Shown here piece after piece: positions 1 to 7,763 of a stretch of DNA of 64,000 bases (position 1 is its first letter; the number at the start of each line of letters is the position of its first letter). Origin of the DNA: Amycolatopsis pretoriensis (GTDB lineage Bacteria > Actinomycetota > Actinomycetes > Mycobacteriales > Pseudonocardiaceae). The notes beneath the pieces are model-generated. The model was given only the letters and a program-made list of their open reading frames with translations. It made no database searches and was not told the origin of the DNA. The translations under genes were made by a program, and so were the position numbers. The DNA lies in assembly GCF_900107925.1 (NCBI RefSeq), contig NZ_FNUJ01000012.1, positions 124,001 to 188,000 on the forward strand, read 5' to 3'.

Positions 1-35
1 GTGAACACAGACCGCGCACGCCTAGACTGTCGCCG

Positions 36-575
36 GTGCTGATCACCACGGAACGGCTCACGCTGCACGAGTGGGCCGAGGAGTACTTCGACGACTTGTT
101 CGCGCTGGCCCAGAACCCGGAGACGGTCCGGTACGTGGGCACGGGCGAGCCGTGGACGCGCGAGTACGCGCTCACCAGGCACCGGTCGACGCTGGCGCAC
201 TGGGCCGCCCACGGGTTCGGCTGGTTCGCGGTATCGGCGCAACCGGGCTCGTTCGACGGCGTGGTGTCCCTGGTCGGCCGCGACGCAACGGAGTCCGGCC
301 TGGGAACGCCGGCGGTGGAGATGGGCTGGTGGATCGCCTCATCGGGCTGGGGCCGCGGTTACGCGACGGAAGCGACGACAGCGGTGCGCGACCACGTGTT
401 TTCGTCCGGTTTCGCGGACCGGCTGCTGGCGGTGTACGAGCCGGTCAACAAGGCTTCGGCGCGAGTGGTGGAGAAGCTGGGATTCGTGCCGCACAGCCGG
501 TTCACGTTGAACGGGCGGGTCGAGCAGCGGGCGGTCCTGGACCGCCCGCACCGGCTCACCCCTCGGTCATCGTGA
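36..575 (+). CDS. GNAT family N-acetyltransferase (RimJ/RimL type)
   Basis: This 179-residue cytoplasmic protein resembles the RimJ/RimL branch of GNAT enzymes, which transfer an acetyl group from acetyl-CoA to an amine. The opening ITTERLTLHEW segment is typical of that branch. The acetyl-CoA loop is seen as GWGRGYATEA near residue 110, and the C-terminal NKASARVVEKLGFV stretch is the usual final helix and strand. The start is a GTG only 35 bases into the window, so upstream control signals cannot be judged. It converges on the flavin monooxygenase gene, with about 75 bases between the stops. The substrate cannot be named; protein N-terminal, antibiotic or metabolite acetylation are all possible. 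Confidence 0.85.
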   Translation: MLITTERLTLHEWAEEYFDDLFALAQNPETVRYVGTGEPWTREYALTRHRSTLAHWAAHGFGWFAVSAQPGSFDGVVSLVGRDATESGLGTPAVEMGWWIASSGWGRGYATEATTAVRDHVFSSGFADRLLAVYEPVNKASARVVEKLGFVPHSRFTLNGRVEQRAVLDRPHRLTPRSS

Positions 576-649
576 TCTCGACGTTGACGTGCCCGCCCGC
601 CACCAGGACGTACACCACCAGTAGCGCACCCGCCGGAGGACAGCCCGGA

Positions 650-2089
650 TCAGGCCGGCGCCGGAACCGGCACGTCGCCGACCCAGCGGTGCACCGCCTC
701 CGCCAGCCCCTCCTCGTCCGAGCCGGACGTCACCCAAGCCACATGACCGTCCGGCCGCAGCAACACCGCCCCGACGTCCGAAGTGGACGGAGCTTCCGCG
801 GCCACCACCTCCACCGCCGCCGACCAGGCCGCGAAAGCCCCGGTCAAGTCCACCAGCACCGGCCGGCCCGGGTGCAGCAACGCGGCCAGCCGCGTCTCGC
901 GACCACCCACCACCAACGGCACGTCCGGCGCCAACCGCCCCGACCACGGGTGCCCACCCGGCTCGTAACACGCGTCCAACCCGGTGATGATCTCCGCCAG
1001 CGCCCGGTTCCCCGCCGGGTGCGCGGCGACCCGGCGCAGCAAGTCGGCCCACGGTTCCGACGAGCACTCCGCCACCGCCACCTGCGCGCGGGTGTTGGCG
1101 AGGATCCGTTCGCCCGCCGCGTGCCGCTCGGCGTGGTAGGTGTCCAACAGCCCGGACGGGGCGGTCCCCAGCACCGTCGCCGCGAGCTTCCAGCCCAAGT
1201 TGAACGCGTCGTCGAGCGCCACGTTCACCCCGATCGCCCCGGCCGGCGGGTGGATGTGCGCCGCGTCGCCCGCCAGCAGCACCCGGCCTTCGCGGTACCT
1301 CGACGCCAAGCGCGCCGCGTCGCCGAAACGGGTCAGCCAGCGCGGCGACCGCAGCTCGACGTGCCGCCCCAGGACCGCGTCCACCTGCGCCTGGAGCCGC
1401 TCGAGCGTGACGGGGGCGTACTTGTCGGCCGGCGGGTCGTCCTCGCGGACCACGATCCGCACGTACCCCGGCCGCGGGATCACGAACAGCGTGCGGCCGT
1501 CCGGACCGGCCGAAACCCCGTACGGCAGCTCGCATTCGACGTCGCCGAGCAGTGCGTACCAGCGCGCGTCGACGCCGGGGAAGCCGATGCCGGCCTGCTT
1601 GCGCACCGTGCTGCGCCCGCCGTCGCACCCCACGAGGAAACGCGCCGTGATCGTGCGGCCGAATTGTCCATTGTGGACGACGCTGGAAACGCTTTCCGGC
1701 GACTGCGTGAACGACCGCAGCTCGTGCCCCCGCAGGATTTCGACACCGAGGTCGGCGGCCCACCCCTCCAGCACCTCCTCGACGCGGGTCTGCGGGATCC
1801 CCAGCGAGAACGGGTGATCGGTGGCCGCGTCGGCGAGCAGCAACGGCCCGGGCAGGCCGGTCACCGGCGCGTGCGGCACCCGGTGTCCCTCGGCGACCAG
1901 GCCCTCGGCCAGCCCGCGGCGCGCCAGCAGGTCCAGTGATCGCGCGTTGAGGTTGAAGCCGCGGCAGTACGGCGGTCGCGCGGGATGGCGTTCGACGACC
2001 GTGGTGCGGACGCCCGCCAGTGCGAGCTCCGCCGCGAGCAGCAGGCCGGCGGGCCCGGCCCCGGCGACGAGGACGTCGGTTTCCAGCAT
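650..2089 (-). CDS. FAD-dependent aromatic monooxygenase, Rox-like
   Basis: A 479-residue class A flavoprotein monooxygenase. The dinucleotide-binding GAGPAG lies at residues 10-15, the DG motif reads GCDGGRSTVRK near residue 155, and the FAD-ribityl GD motif reads GRVLLAGDAAHIHPP near residue 270. A C-terminal thioredoxin-like domain of the polyketide-hydroxylase type follows. Overall it resembles rifampicin monooxygenase Rox and aromatic polyketide hydroxylases, which use NAD(P)H and O2. The usual PPTGGQGLN after the GD motif reads PPAGAIGVN here, so substrate orientation may differ. The PadR regulator gene lies only 10 bases upstream on the same strand, which suggests ligand-controlled co-expression. 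The true substrate is unknown. Confidence 0.85.
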   Translation of the reverse strand: MLETDVLVAGAGPAGLLLAAELALAGVRTTVVERHPARPPYCRGFNLNARSLDLLARRGLAEGLVAEGHRVPHAPVTGLPGPLLLADAATDHPFSLGIPQTRVEEVLEGWAADLGVEILRGHELRSFTQSPESVSSVVHNGQFGRTITARFLVGCDGGRSTVRKQAGIGFPGVDARWYALLGDVECELPYGVSAGPDGRTLFVIPRPGYVRIVVREDDPPADKYAPVTLERLQAQVDAVLGRHVELRSPRWLTRFGDAARLASRYREGRVLLAGDAAHIHPPAGAIGVNVALDDAFNLGWKLAATVLGTAPSGLLDTYHAERHAAGERILANTRAQVAVAECSSEPWADLLRRVAAHPAGNRALAEIITGLDACYEPGGHPWSGRLAPDVPLVVGGRETRLAALLHPGRPVLVDLTGAFAAWSAAVEVVAAEAPSTSDVGAVLLRPDGHVAWVTSGSDEEGLAEAVHRWVGDVPVPAPA

Positions 2090-2099
2090 GGTGTTCCCC

Positions 2100-2675
2100 T
2101 CAGAAGTGGTCGGGCCACGGCAGCGAGCCGGAGCGGATTTCCGCGGCGGTGGCGCGGGCCCAGTCGAGCTCCGCCTGCCACGCGTGCCGGACGAACTCGA
2201 CCTCGATCATGAACAGCCGCGGCGCCCCCTTGCCGACGGTGTCGTCGAGGGCGGTGTTCGCGCCGTCGATGCGGGCGGCGAGGTGGCGAGCGCGTTCCTC
2301 CAGCGCGTCGGCCGCGCGCTCCGGTCCGAGCGCGCCGAGGTAGCTGACCGCCGCGACGAACTTCGGGTACTCCGTTACCGGCTCGCGGACCAGTTCGTCC
2401 AGCCAGGCGACGAACTCCTGGCGGCCGAGTTCGGTGTGGGCGTAGACGGTCCGCTCCGGCCGGTTGCCCTCCCGGACCGTCTCGACGGGTTCGATCCAGC
2501 GGTGCTTCGCCAGCGACTCCACGGTGTCGTAGAGCGAACCGGGGTTGATCTTGAAGCTGCTGTCCTTGTAGCGCTCGCGCAGCGTGGACGCCATTTCGTA
2601 CGGGTGCATCGGACGTTCCAGCAGCAGGCCCAGCAGGGCCAGCGCGAGCGTGTTGCGAATCTTGCGTGATGGCAC
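2100..2675 (-). CDS. PadR family transcriptional regulator
   Basis: A 191-residue PadR-type repressor with an N-terminal winged helix (NTLALALLGLLLERPMHPYEM, then GSLYDTVESLAKHRWIE) and a C-terminal helical dimerisation domain (Vir_C class). PadR proteins typically repress neighbouring detoxification or efflux genes until a small aromatic ligand binds. It is the first gene of a two-gene unit with the Rox-like monooxygenase, so the pair probably senses and modifies the same compound (inference). The GTG start is preceded by GGGAG. Immediately upstream is an imperfect operator-like inverted repeat, listed separately. Confidence 0.88.
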   Translation of the reverse strand: MPSRKIRNTLALALLGLLLERPMHPYEMASTLRERYKDSSFKINPGSLYDTVESLAKHRWIEPVETVREGNRPERTVYAHTELGRQEFVAWLDELVREPVTEYPKFVAAVSYLGALGPERAADALEERARHLAARIDGANTALDDTVGKGAPRLFMIEVEFVRHAWQAELDWARATAAEIRSGSLPWPDHF

Positions 2676-2705
2676 TAGTCGCTCCCTATTACTCGGAACC
2701 GACTA
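2676..2705. promoter_or_regulatory. Inverted repeat upstream of padR-like gene
   Basis: TAGTCG at 2676-2681 is mirrored by CGACTA at 2700-2705 across 18 bases, directly upstream of the PadR start codon. Its position suits an autoregulatory operator, but the arms are only 6 bp long and could occur by chance. Confidence 0.35.
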
Positions 2706-2716
2706 TACGACGCTCG

Positions 2717-3145
2717 TCAAGTCAGGTTGGCCACGCAGGTGTGCAGCAGGTCCGCCAGGTAGCGCCGCTGATCGCCCGACAAGGTGCCGAGCATGTCCTC
2801 CTCGACCCGCGCGACCAGCTCGTCGGCGGCGTGCAGCTTCGCGCGTCCGGACCCGGTCAGGGTCACCGGTCGCGCCCGGCCCGTGGTCGCCTGCTCGGCG
2901 ACGGTGACCAGGCCGGCCGACCGCAGCCCGCCCAGCACGTCCCGCAGCGACTGCCGCGTGACGAACGTGATCCGTGCGAGGTCGGCCGACGACGCGCCGG
3001 GGTGCTCGTCGAGCGCGCGCAGCACGGCGTACTGCGACATCGACAGCTCCAGCGGCCGCAGGCGGTCGGTACAGGCCTGGTTCAGTGCCTGCTGGGCGCG
3101 TTTGAGCAAGTAGCCGGGCCGGTCGCCGGTCGGGACTTCGGTCAT
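2717..3145 (-). CDS. MarR family transcriptional regulator
   Basis: A 142-residue MarR-type winged-helix regulator. The DNA-binding part runs from about residue 35 to 100 (LSMSQYAVLRALDEHPGASS, then TRQSLRDVLGGLRSAGLV and the wing TTGRARPVTLTGSGR), and helices at both ends form the dimer interface. MarR proteins usually bind palindromes in their own promoter and release DNA when they bind phenolic ligands or are oxidised. It is transcribed alone; the secreted-protein gene upstream runs the same way and ends 37 bases before this start. A perfect CCTTAC/GTAAGG repeat sits just before its start codon. The target genes beyond itself are unknown. Confidence 0.9.
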   Translation of the reverse strand: MTEVPTGDRPGYLLKRAQQALNQACTDRLRPLELSMSQYAVLRALDEHPGASSADLARITFVTRQSLRDVLGGLRSAGLVTVAEQATTGRARPVTLTGSGRAKLHAADELVARVEEDMLGTLSGDQRRYLADLLHTCVANLT

Positions 3146-3153
3146 GGCAGGAA

Positions 3154-3171
3154 CCTTACGGCGGTGTAAGG
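3154..3171. promoter_or_regulatory. Probable MarR autoregulatory operator
   Basis: CCTTACGGCGGTGTAAGG is a perfect inverted repeat with 6-bp arms and a 6-base spacer, 9 bases upstream of the MarR ATG. A second palindrome, CTGACAGTCAG, lies next to it at 3175-3185 and overlaps the stop of the secreted-protein gene. The location fits a MarR binding site that occludes the promoter. Confidence 0.6.
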
Positions 3172-3181
3172 ACCCTGACAG

Positions 3182-3976
3182 TCAGTGCACGTCGAGCGCG
3201 GTCACCCCGGAGACGTACCGGCCGCCCTTGACGTCGCCCAGCGGGACGAGCCGCGGCAGGTCGAGCGGCACCCCGTCCTCCACAGTGGACAACAGGAGTG
3301 GACGGCCGCCGGTCCGTTCTTCGGCGAGGGTGACGGCGGCGCCGTAGCCGTCCGAGCCGACGGCGACCACGGCCGTGTCCGCGCGCGGCACCACGCCGGC
3401 GATCCGCAGCACGAGCGCCAGCGACGGCCCGGTCTCCGTGTGCGTCTGCTGACCGGTCCCCAACCCGAAGGACGCCGTCACCGCCCGGGACGGCAGGTGC
3501 GTGAGCAACCACGGCGGCAGCGTGACCGACCGGTGCGCGGTCGTGATCCGCAGCGCGCGCTCGGCGGCCGTCGCGGCGGAAACGGCGACGCGCATCTCCC
3601 GGACGTCCCGGACACTGCGGCTGCGGTCCCGATCACCCCGGACGACCAGGTCGATCCCGTGGTCGGTGGTCAGCACCGCGGGGTGGTTCCCGAACGCCGG
3701 ATCCAGCTCCGCCAGCGCGAACGTCACCGCCCGGTGCGCCGAACCAGTCACGGTCACCGTCACACGCAGGGCGGTGTTCTTCCCCGGCGGCAGCACCGGC
3801 GCCGCGGCGCCGACGAGCGTGTTCAAGTCACCGCCGAGCGCCTTCAGCTGTGAAGCGGTGTACGACGCCGGGGTAGCGACGGCGCCGTCGACCGAGACCG
3901 TCCGGGTCGACGCGTCCGCCGGGGCGACGGTCCCCGCCAGCAACGCGGCGGACAGGGCGAGCACGCGGAGCAGCAT
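3182..3976 (-). CDS. Secreted protein with molybdopterin-oxidoreductase-like fold
   Basis: A 264-residue exported protein. A Sec signal peptide is clear at the N-terminus (MLLRVLALSAALLAGTVAPADA, cleavage probably after ADA). The mature part opens with SVDGAVATPASYTASQLKAL, the pattern that begins oxidoreductase molybdopterin-binding domains. A second related segment starts near residue 155 (ASFGLGTGQQTHTETGPSLALVLRIAGV). The conserved cysteine that ligates molybdenum in true enzymes is absent, and the mature protein has no cysteine at all. It is therefore probably not a molybdoenzyme but an extracellular binding or structural relative. A strong GAGGAGG precedes the ATG. Single gene; function unknown. 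Confidence 0.65.
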   Translation of the reverse strand: MLLRVLALSAALLAGTVAPADASTRTVSVDGAVATPASYTASQLKALGGDLNTLVGAAAPVLPPGKNTALRVTVTVTGSAHRAVTFALAELDPAFGNHPAVLTTDHGIDLVVRGDRDRSRSVRDVREMRVAVSAATAAERALRITTAHRSVTLPPWLLTHLPSRAVTASFGLGTGQQTHTETGPSLALVLRIAGVVPRADTAVVAVGSDGYGAAVTLAEERTGGRPLLLSTVEDGVPLDLPRLVPLGDVKGGRYVSGVTALDVH

Positions 3977-4035
3977 CCGGCCTCCTCGAATCCGCGGTTG
4001 CGGTGCGAACGACGGATTCTAACCGGAAGAGCGGT

Positions 4036-5244
4036 TCAAAATCGCGACTTTTCCCGCAGTCGGGCGGCCCGCGTCAGCAGGTACCGCTGTTCCGGCGTGT
4101 TCGTCGTCCGCGCGGCCGCGGCGTCGTAGTGCCGGACGGCGGCGGCGACGTCCCCGGCCAGCTCCAGCAGGTGCGCGCGGACGGCGTCGAGCCGGTGCCC
4201 GGTCAGTTCCAGCGTCTCCAGCAGCGCGAGCCCGGCGGCGGGACCGTGGACCATCGCCGTCGCGATCGCGCGGTTGAGCGTCACCACCGGGTTGTCCGTC
4301 AGCCGCTCCAGCAGCCGGTACGTCGAAAGGATGCGGCCCCAGTCGGTGTCCTCGACGCGTGGCGCGACGTCGTGCGCGGCGGCGATCGCGGCCTGCAGCC
4401 GGTACTCGCCCGCGTCGCCGAGCGCGAGCGCCTCGGTGACCAGCGCGACGCCCTCGCGGATCTGCCCGCGGTCCCACTTCGCCCGGTCCTGCTCGGCCAG
4501 CGGCACCAGCTCGCCGGACGGCCCGGTCCGCGCCGGGCGCCGCGCGTCGGTGAGCAGCATCAGCGCGAGCAGCCCGGTGACCTCGCCGTCGCCGGGCAGC
4601 ATTGCGTGCAGCAGCCGCGTCAGCCGGATCGCCTCGCCGGACAGCTCGGTGCGGTGCAATCGCCCGCCCGCGCTGCTCGTGTAGCCCTCGTTGAACACCA
4701 GGTAGAGCACGTGCAGCACGGACCGCAGCCGGGCGTCGCGCTCGTCGGCGGCGGGCAGCCGGAACGGGACGTCCGACGCCTTGATCCGCGCCTTCGCCCG
4801 GGTGATCCGCTGGGCCATCGTCGCTTCCGGGACCAGGAAGGCTCCGGCGATCTCGGCCGTGGTCAGGCCGCCGACCGCGCGCAGCGTCAACGCGATCGCC
4901 GACGCCGGTGTCAGCGCCGGGTGGCAGCACAGGAACAGCAGGACCAGGGTGTCGTCGCGATCCGGGACATCGGCCGGTGGTGGCTCGAGCGCGGCCGCGT
5001 CCTCCCGGCGGCGCCGGGCCTGGTCGCTGCGGAGCTGATCGGTCAGCCGGTTGACGGCGGCCTGGATCAGCCACCCGCGCGGGTTGTCCGGCAGACCGTC
5101 GGCCGGCCAGTGCCGCGCGGCCGCGAGCAGCGCCTCCTGCACGGCGTCCTCCGCGGCGTCGAAGTCGCGAAAGCGCCGCGCGACGACGCCGAGGACCTGC
5201 GGCGCGAGCGTCCGCAGCAGGTCCTCGACCTCCTCGGCGGCCAT
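4036..5244 (-). CDS. ECF sigma factor, ECF42 type, with C-terminal TPR-like extension
   Basis: A 402-residue extracytoplasmic-function sigma factor. Region 2 lies at about residues 10-80 (DFDAAEDAVQEALLAAARHWP) and region 4 at about 110-170 (TLRAVGGLTTAEIAGAFLVPEATMAQRITRAK). A long helical extension follows (VLYLVFNEGYTSS, RTGPSGELVPLAEQDR, VTLNRAIATAMVHGPAAGLALLE). This layout and the neighbouring YCII/DGPF gene define the ECF42 group, in which no anti-sigma factor is found and the extension is needed for activity. The ATG overlaps the YCII stop by one base (TGATG), so an open frame that continues upstream is not the real N-terminus. It probably transcribes its own operon from the promoter at 5682-5709. 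Confidence 0.92.
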   Translation of the reverse strand: MAAEEVEDLLRTLAPQVLGVVARRFRDFDAAEDAVQEALLAAARHWPADGLPDNPRGWLIQAAVNRLTDQLRSDQARRRREDAAALEPPPADVPDRDDTLVLLFLCCHPALTPASAIALTLRAVGGLTTAEIAGAFLVPEATMAQRITRAKARIKASDVPFRLPAADERDARLRSVLHVLYLVFNEGYTSSAGGRLHRTELSGEAIRLTRLLHAMLPGDGEVTGLLALMLLTDARRPARTGPSGELVPLAEQDRAKWDRGQIREGVALVTEALALGDAGEYRLQAAIAAAHDVAPRVEDTDWGRILSTYRLLERLTDNPVVTLNRAIATAMVHGPAAGLALLETLELTGHRLDAVRAHLLELAGDVAAAVRHYDAAAARTTNTPEQRYLLTRAARLREKSRF

Positions 5245-5639
5245 CAGGCGGGCGCGCTCATCACCTGGCGGACCTCGATCGGCTGCTGGATCGGCACCCC
5301 ACCCGGCCCGGGCGCGGCCGACGCCTTCGCGGCGATCTCCAGCGCGCGCTCCTCGCTCTCGACGTCGACGACCCAGTAGCCGGCGAGCAGCTCCTTGCCC
5401 TCCGGGTACGGCCCGTCGGTGACCACGGGGCTGGTCCGGCCGTCGGAGACGACCGTCTTCGCCAGGTCGGGCCCGGCCAGGCCCTGGGCGTCGACGAGCT
5501 CGCCCTTGTCGCGCAGTTCGGCGTCGAGCGCGTGCTGGAAGTCGATGTGCGCGCGGATGTCCTCCGGCGGCCATTCGCCCATCGGCAGGTCGCAGCCCTC
5601 GCCCGCGGTGTAGCTCATCAGCAGCATGTACTTGGCCAT
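5244..5639 (-). CDS. YCII-related DGPF-domain protein of ECF42 module
   Basis: A 131-residue YCII-family protein with the signature TDGPYPEGK (DGPF motif) near residue 67, followed by GYWVVDVESEERALEIA. The fold is a ferredoxin-like alpha/beta barrel dimer. Its partner is the ECF42 sigma factor encoded one base downstream. DGPF proteins accompany ECF42 sigma genes across actinobacteria, and their biochemical role is not settled. The ATG was chosen because AAGGAG lies 7 bases upstream; the frame is open further but without a better start. It is the first gene of the unit and lies downstream of the predicted ECF42 promoter. Compare the second copy at 12858-13265. Confidence 0.88.
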   Translation of the reverse strand: MAKYMLLMSYTAGEGCDLPMGEWPPEDIRAHIDFQHALDAELRDKGELVDAQGLAGPDLAKTVVSDGRTSPVVTDGPYPEGKELLAGYWVVDVESEERALEIAAKASAAPGPGGVPIQQPIEVRQVMSAPA

Positions 5640-5681
5640 GATCGGCTCCTTCCCGCGCCCCGGTGGCGCGTTCACGGGTAA

Positions 5682-5709
5682 GGACGGAGCCCGGCCCGCG
5701 GTCTCTACA
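5682..5709 (-). promoter_or_regulatory. Predicted ECF42 autoregulatory promoter (copy 1)
   Basis: Reading the minus strand, TGTAGA at 5709-5704 is followed after 17 bases by CGTC (5686-5683). The 28-base block matches the one before the second ECF42 module at 20 of 28 positions, with the same spacing. Published ECF42 promoters have TGTCGA at -35 and CG(A/T)C at -10. The distance to the YCII start is about 43 bases. Confidence 0.72.
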
Positions 5710-5749
5710 CAGTTCGCCGATTTTCGGAAGATCAGGATAATCGCGGAAC

Positions 5750-6901
5750 GTGACTGGGGAACTGAGACGCGCGCGCCTGGGAGTTTCGATCGTCTTCGCC
5801 GTCTGCGGGGCGGCGTTCGCCACCTGGCTGGCGCGGGTGCCGGCGGTGCAGGAGCAGCTGGGGCTGACCACGGGACAGCTGGCCACGGGCCTGTTCGGCC
5901 TCGCCTTCGGCTCGGTGGTCGCGCTGCTGGGCGCGGGGGCGCTGCTCACCCGGATCGGCAGCCGCGCGGCGGTCGTGCTCGGCGCGGCCGTGCTGTGCGG
6001 CGGGCTGCCGCTGGTGGCGTTCGCCCGGTCGGCGCCGGTGTTCGTCGCCGCGCTGGTCGTGCTCGGCGTGGGCAACAGCCTGCTCGACGTCGCGATGAAC
6101 GCGCACGCGGCCCGCGTCGAGGACGGCTACGGCCGGCCGATCTTCGCCGGCTTCCACGCGTTCTGGAACATCGGCGGCCTCGCGGGCTCCGGCGTCGACG
6201 CGCTGATGGAGGCCCTGCACGTCCCGGTGTCGGTCCACTTTCCGATCGCCGGCGCGGCGCTGCTGGCCCTCGCGCTGTGGGGCCGGGCGCTCTTCCTGAC
6301 CGGCGCCGACCGCGGCCAGGGCGACGCGGCGTTCGCGTGGCCGAGCCGGGCGCTGGTGCCGCTGGGCGTGATCGCGTTCTGCGGGTTCGTCGCCGAGGGT
6401 GCGGTCAACAGCTGGAGCGCGGTCTACCTCGCGGACGTCACGGGCGCGACGCCCGCGCTCGCCTCCCTCGGCTACTTCGCGTTCTCCGGGACGATGATCG
6501 CGGTCCGCCTGGTCGCCGACCGGATCGTGGGCCGCGTGGGCGCGGTGCGGTTCGTCCGCGCGGCGACCACGGTCGCGGTGCTGGGGTTCGCCGTGGTCCT
6601 CGCGGCGCCGTGGCCGGTGGCGGTGGTGTTCGGCTTCGCGGTGGTCGGGCTCGGCGTGGCCGGGATCGTGCCGATCGCGTGGAGCGTGGCGAGCCGCAAG
6701 CAGGCGGACGCGCCGGGTCGCGCGGTGGCAGCGGTCGCCGCGTGCGGGTACGTCGGGTTCCTGGTGGAGCCGGCGCTGGTGGGTGCGCTGGCGACGCGGA
6801 TCGGGCTGCATTGGGCGTTGTCGTCGGCGGTCGTGGTGACGTTCGGGATCCTGTTCTTCGCGCCGTCGCTGCGGGTGCGCGAGGCGGCGCTCACACGCTG
6901 A
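5750..6901 (+). CDS. MFS transporter
   Basis: A 383-residue major facilitator superfamily protein with about 12 predicted membrane segments and no signal peptide. Visible helices include VSIVFAVCGAAFATWLARVP at the N-terminus and FAVVLAAPWPVAVVFGFAVV late in the chain. A loop 2-3 basic signature is weak, and LLTRIGSRAAVV is the equivalent stretch. The GTG start at 5750 gives MTGELRRARLG, a short cytoplasmic tail. It diverges from the ECF42/YCII unit, so the promoter lies in 5640-5749. The C-terminus overlaps the convergent HTH regulator gene by 11 bases. The family resembles fucose-permease/drug-exporter-type MFS proteins; the substrate is unknown. Confidence 0.85.
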   Translation: MTGELRRARLGVSIVFAVCGAAFATWLARVPAVQEQLGLTTGQLATGLFGLAFGSVVALLGAGALLTRIGSRAAVVLGAAVLCGGLPLVAFARSAPVFVAALVVLGVGNSLLDVAMNAHAARVEDGYGRPIFAGFHAFWNIGGLAGSGVDALMEALHVPVSVHFPIAGAALLALALWGRALFLTGADRGQGDAAFAWPSRALVPLGVIAFCGFVAEGAVNSWSAVYLADVTGATPALASLGYFAFSGTMIAVRLVADRIVGRVGAVRFVRAATTVAVLGFAVVLAAPWPVAVVFGFAVVGLGVAGIVPIAWSVASRKQADAPGRAVAAVAACGYVGFLVEPALVGALATRIGLHWALSSAVVVTFGILFFAPSLRVREAALTR

Positions 6902-7685
6902 GCAGCCGCTTCAGCCCGGCGGCGGACGGCGTGCCGGGCGCCGCCGTGTAGACGAGGAGCCGGTGCTCGTGGCCGGGGACGGCGAGGATCTCGCAGTCGA
7001 GTTCCAGCGGACCGGCGACCGGGTGCACGGTCCGCTTGGTCAGCGTCCGCTGCACGACGACCTCCCGTTCCGCCCACAGCGAGGCGAACTCCGGGCTCTC
7101 GGCCAGGAGGTCGTCGACGAGCGCGCGAACGGCGGGATCGCCCGGGTAGCGCCCGCTCGCCCGCAGGTCCGCGACGCACAGCCGGGCCAGTTCGAGGCGG
7201 TTGCCGGTGATCGCGTCGCCGGTGTCGAACAGCCGCCGCAGCCGGTTGCGCCGCCGCGGCGGCCACGTGGCCGGGTCGCCGATCAGCGCGACCAGCATCC
7301 GGTTCCAGGCCACCAGGTCGTAGCCTGCGTCGATCACCATCGCCGGCACGTCGCCGAGGCGATCGAGCAGCCGTAGGACGTTTTCGGGCACCGGCCGCGG
7401 CGCGGCCGCGGGAGCCGGTCGCGCCAGCCGCAGCAGGTACGCGTGCTCGTCGCCGGACAGCCGCAGCGCGCGCCCGAGCGAGGCGAGGACCTGCTCGGAC
7501 GGCCGGGGACCGCGGCCCTGTTCGAGCCGCACGTAGTAGTCGACGGAAATCCCGGCCAGCAATGCGACCTCCGTGCGCCGCAACCCCGGCGTCTGCCGCC
7601 GCGCGCCGGGCACCAGGCCGACCTCGGCCGGCTGCACCCGGGCCCGGCGACTGCGCAGGAACCCGCTCAGCTCCACCCTGTCCAC
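6891..7685 (-). CDS. XRE-type regulator with MmyB-like ligand-binding domain
   Basis: A 264-residue regulator. The N-terminal helix-turn-helix spans about residues 8-75 (QTPGLRRTEVALLAGISVDY, then YVRLEQGRGPRPSEQVLASL). The C-terminal half (AMVIDAGYDLVAWNRMLVALIG to VHPVAGPLELDCEILAVPG) is the PAS-like MmyB domain, which in relatives binds a fatty-acid-like ligand. The frame stays open far upstream, but the family start is the GTG at 7685 (VDRVELSGFLRSRRARVQP). It diverges from the NAD(P)-binding protein gene at 7764, which it very likely controls; this pairing is common in actinomycetes. The intergenic stretch 7686-7763 is GC-rich and shows no clear operator. Confidence 0.88.
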   Translation of the reverse strand: MDRVELSGFLRSRRARVQPAEVGLVPGARRQTPGLRRTEVALLAGISVDYYVRLEQGRGPRPSEQVLASLGRALRLSGDEHAYLLRLARPAPAAAPRPVPENVLRLLDRLGDVPAMVIDAGYDLVAWNRMLVALIGDPATWPPRRRNRLRRLFDTGDAITGNRLELARLCVADLRASGRYPGDPAVRALVDDLLAESPEFASLWAEREVVVQRTLTKRTVHPVAGPLELDCEILAVPGHEHRLLVYTAAPGTPSAAGLKRLLSV

Positions 7686-7763
7686 GGTTCCATCATCACC
7701 CCGCGCCGGGGTGGTACCGCCAGTGCCTACCCCGGTCCGCGCTCCGGCGGTGAGCCTGGACGC

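Noticed and set aside
71..1939. 622-residue open frame on the plus strand
   Set aside because: It is antisense to the flavin monooxygenase and shows only Arg/Gly/Pro-rich composition without domains.
5244..6075. Long N-terminal extension of the ECF42 sigma gene
   Set aside because: The frame is open upstream only because of high GC. It covers the YCII gene and part of the MFS gene on other frames, and homology starts at the ATG at 5244.
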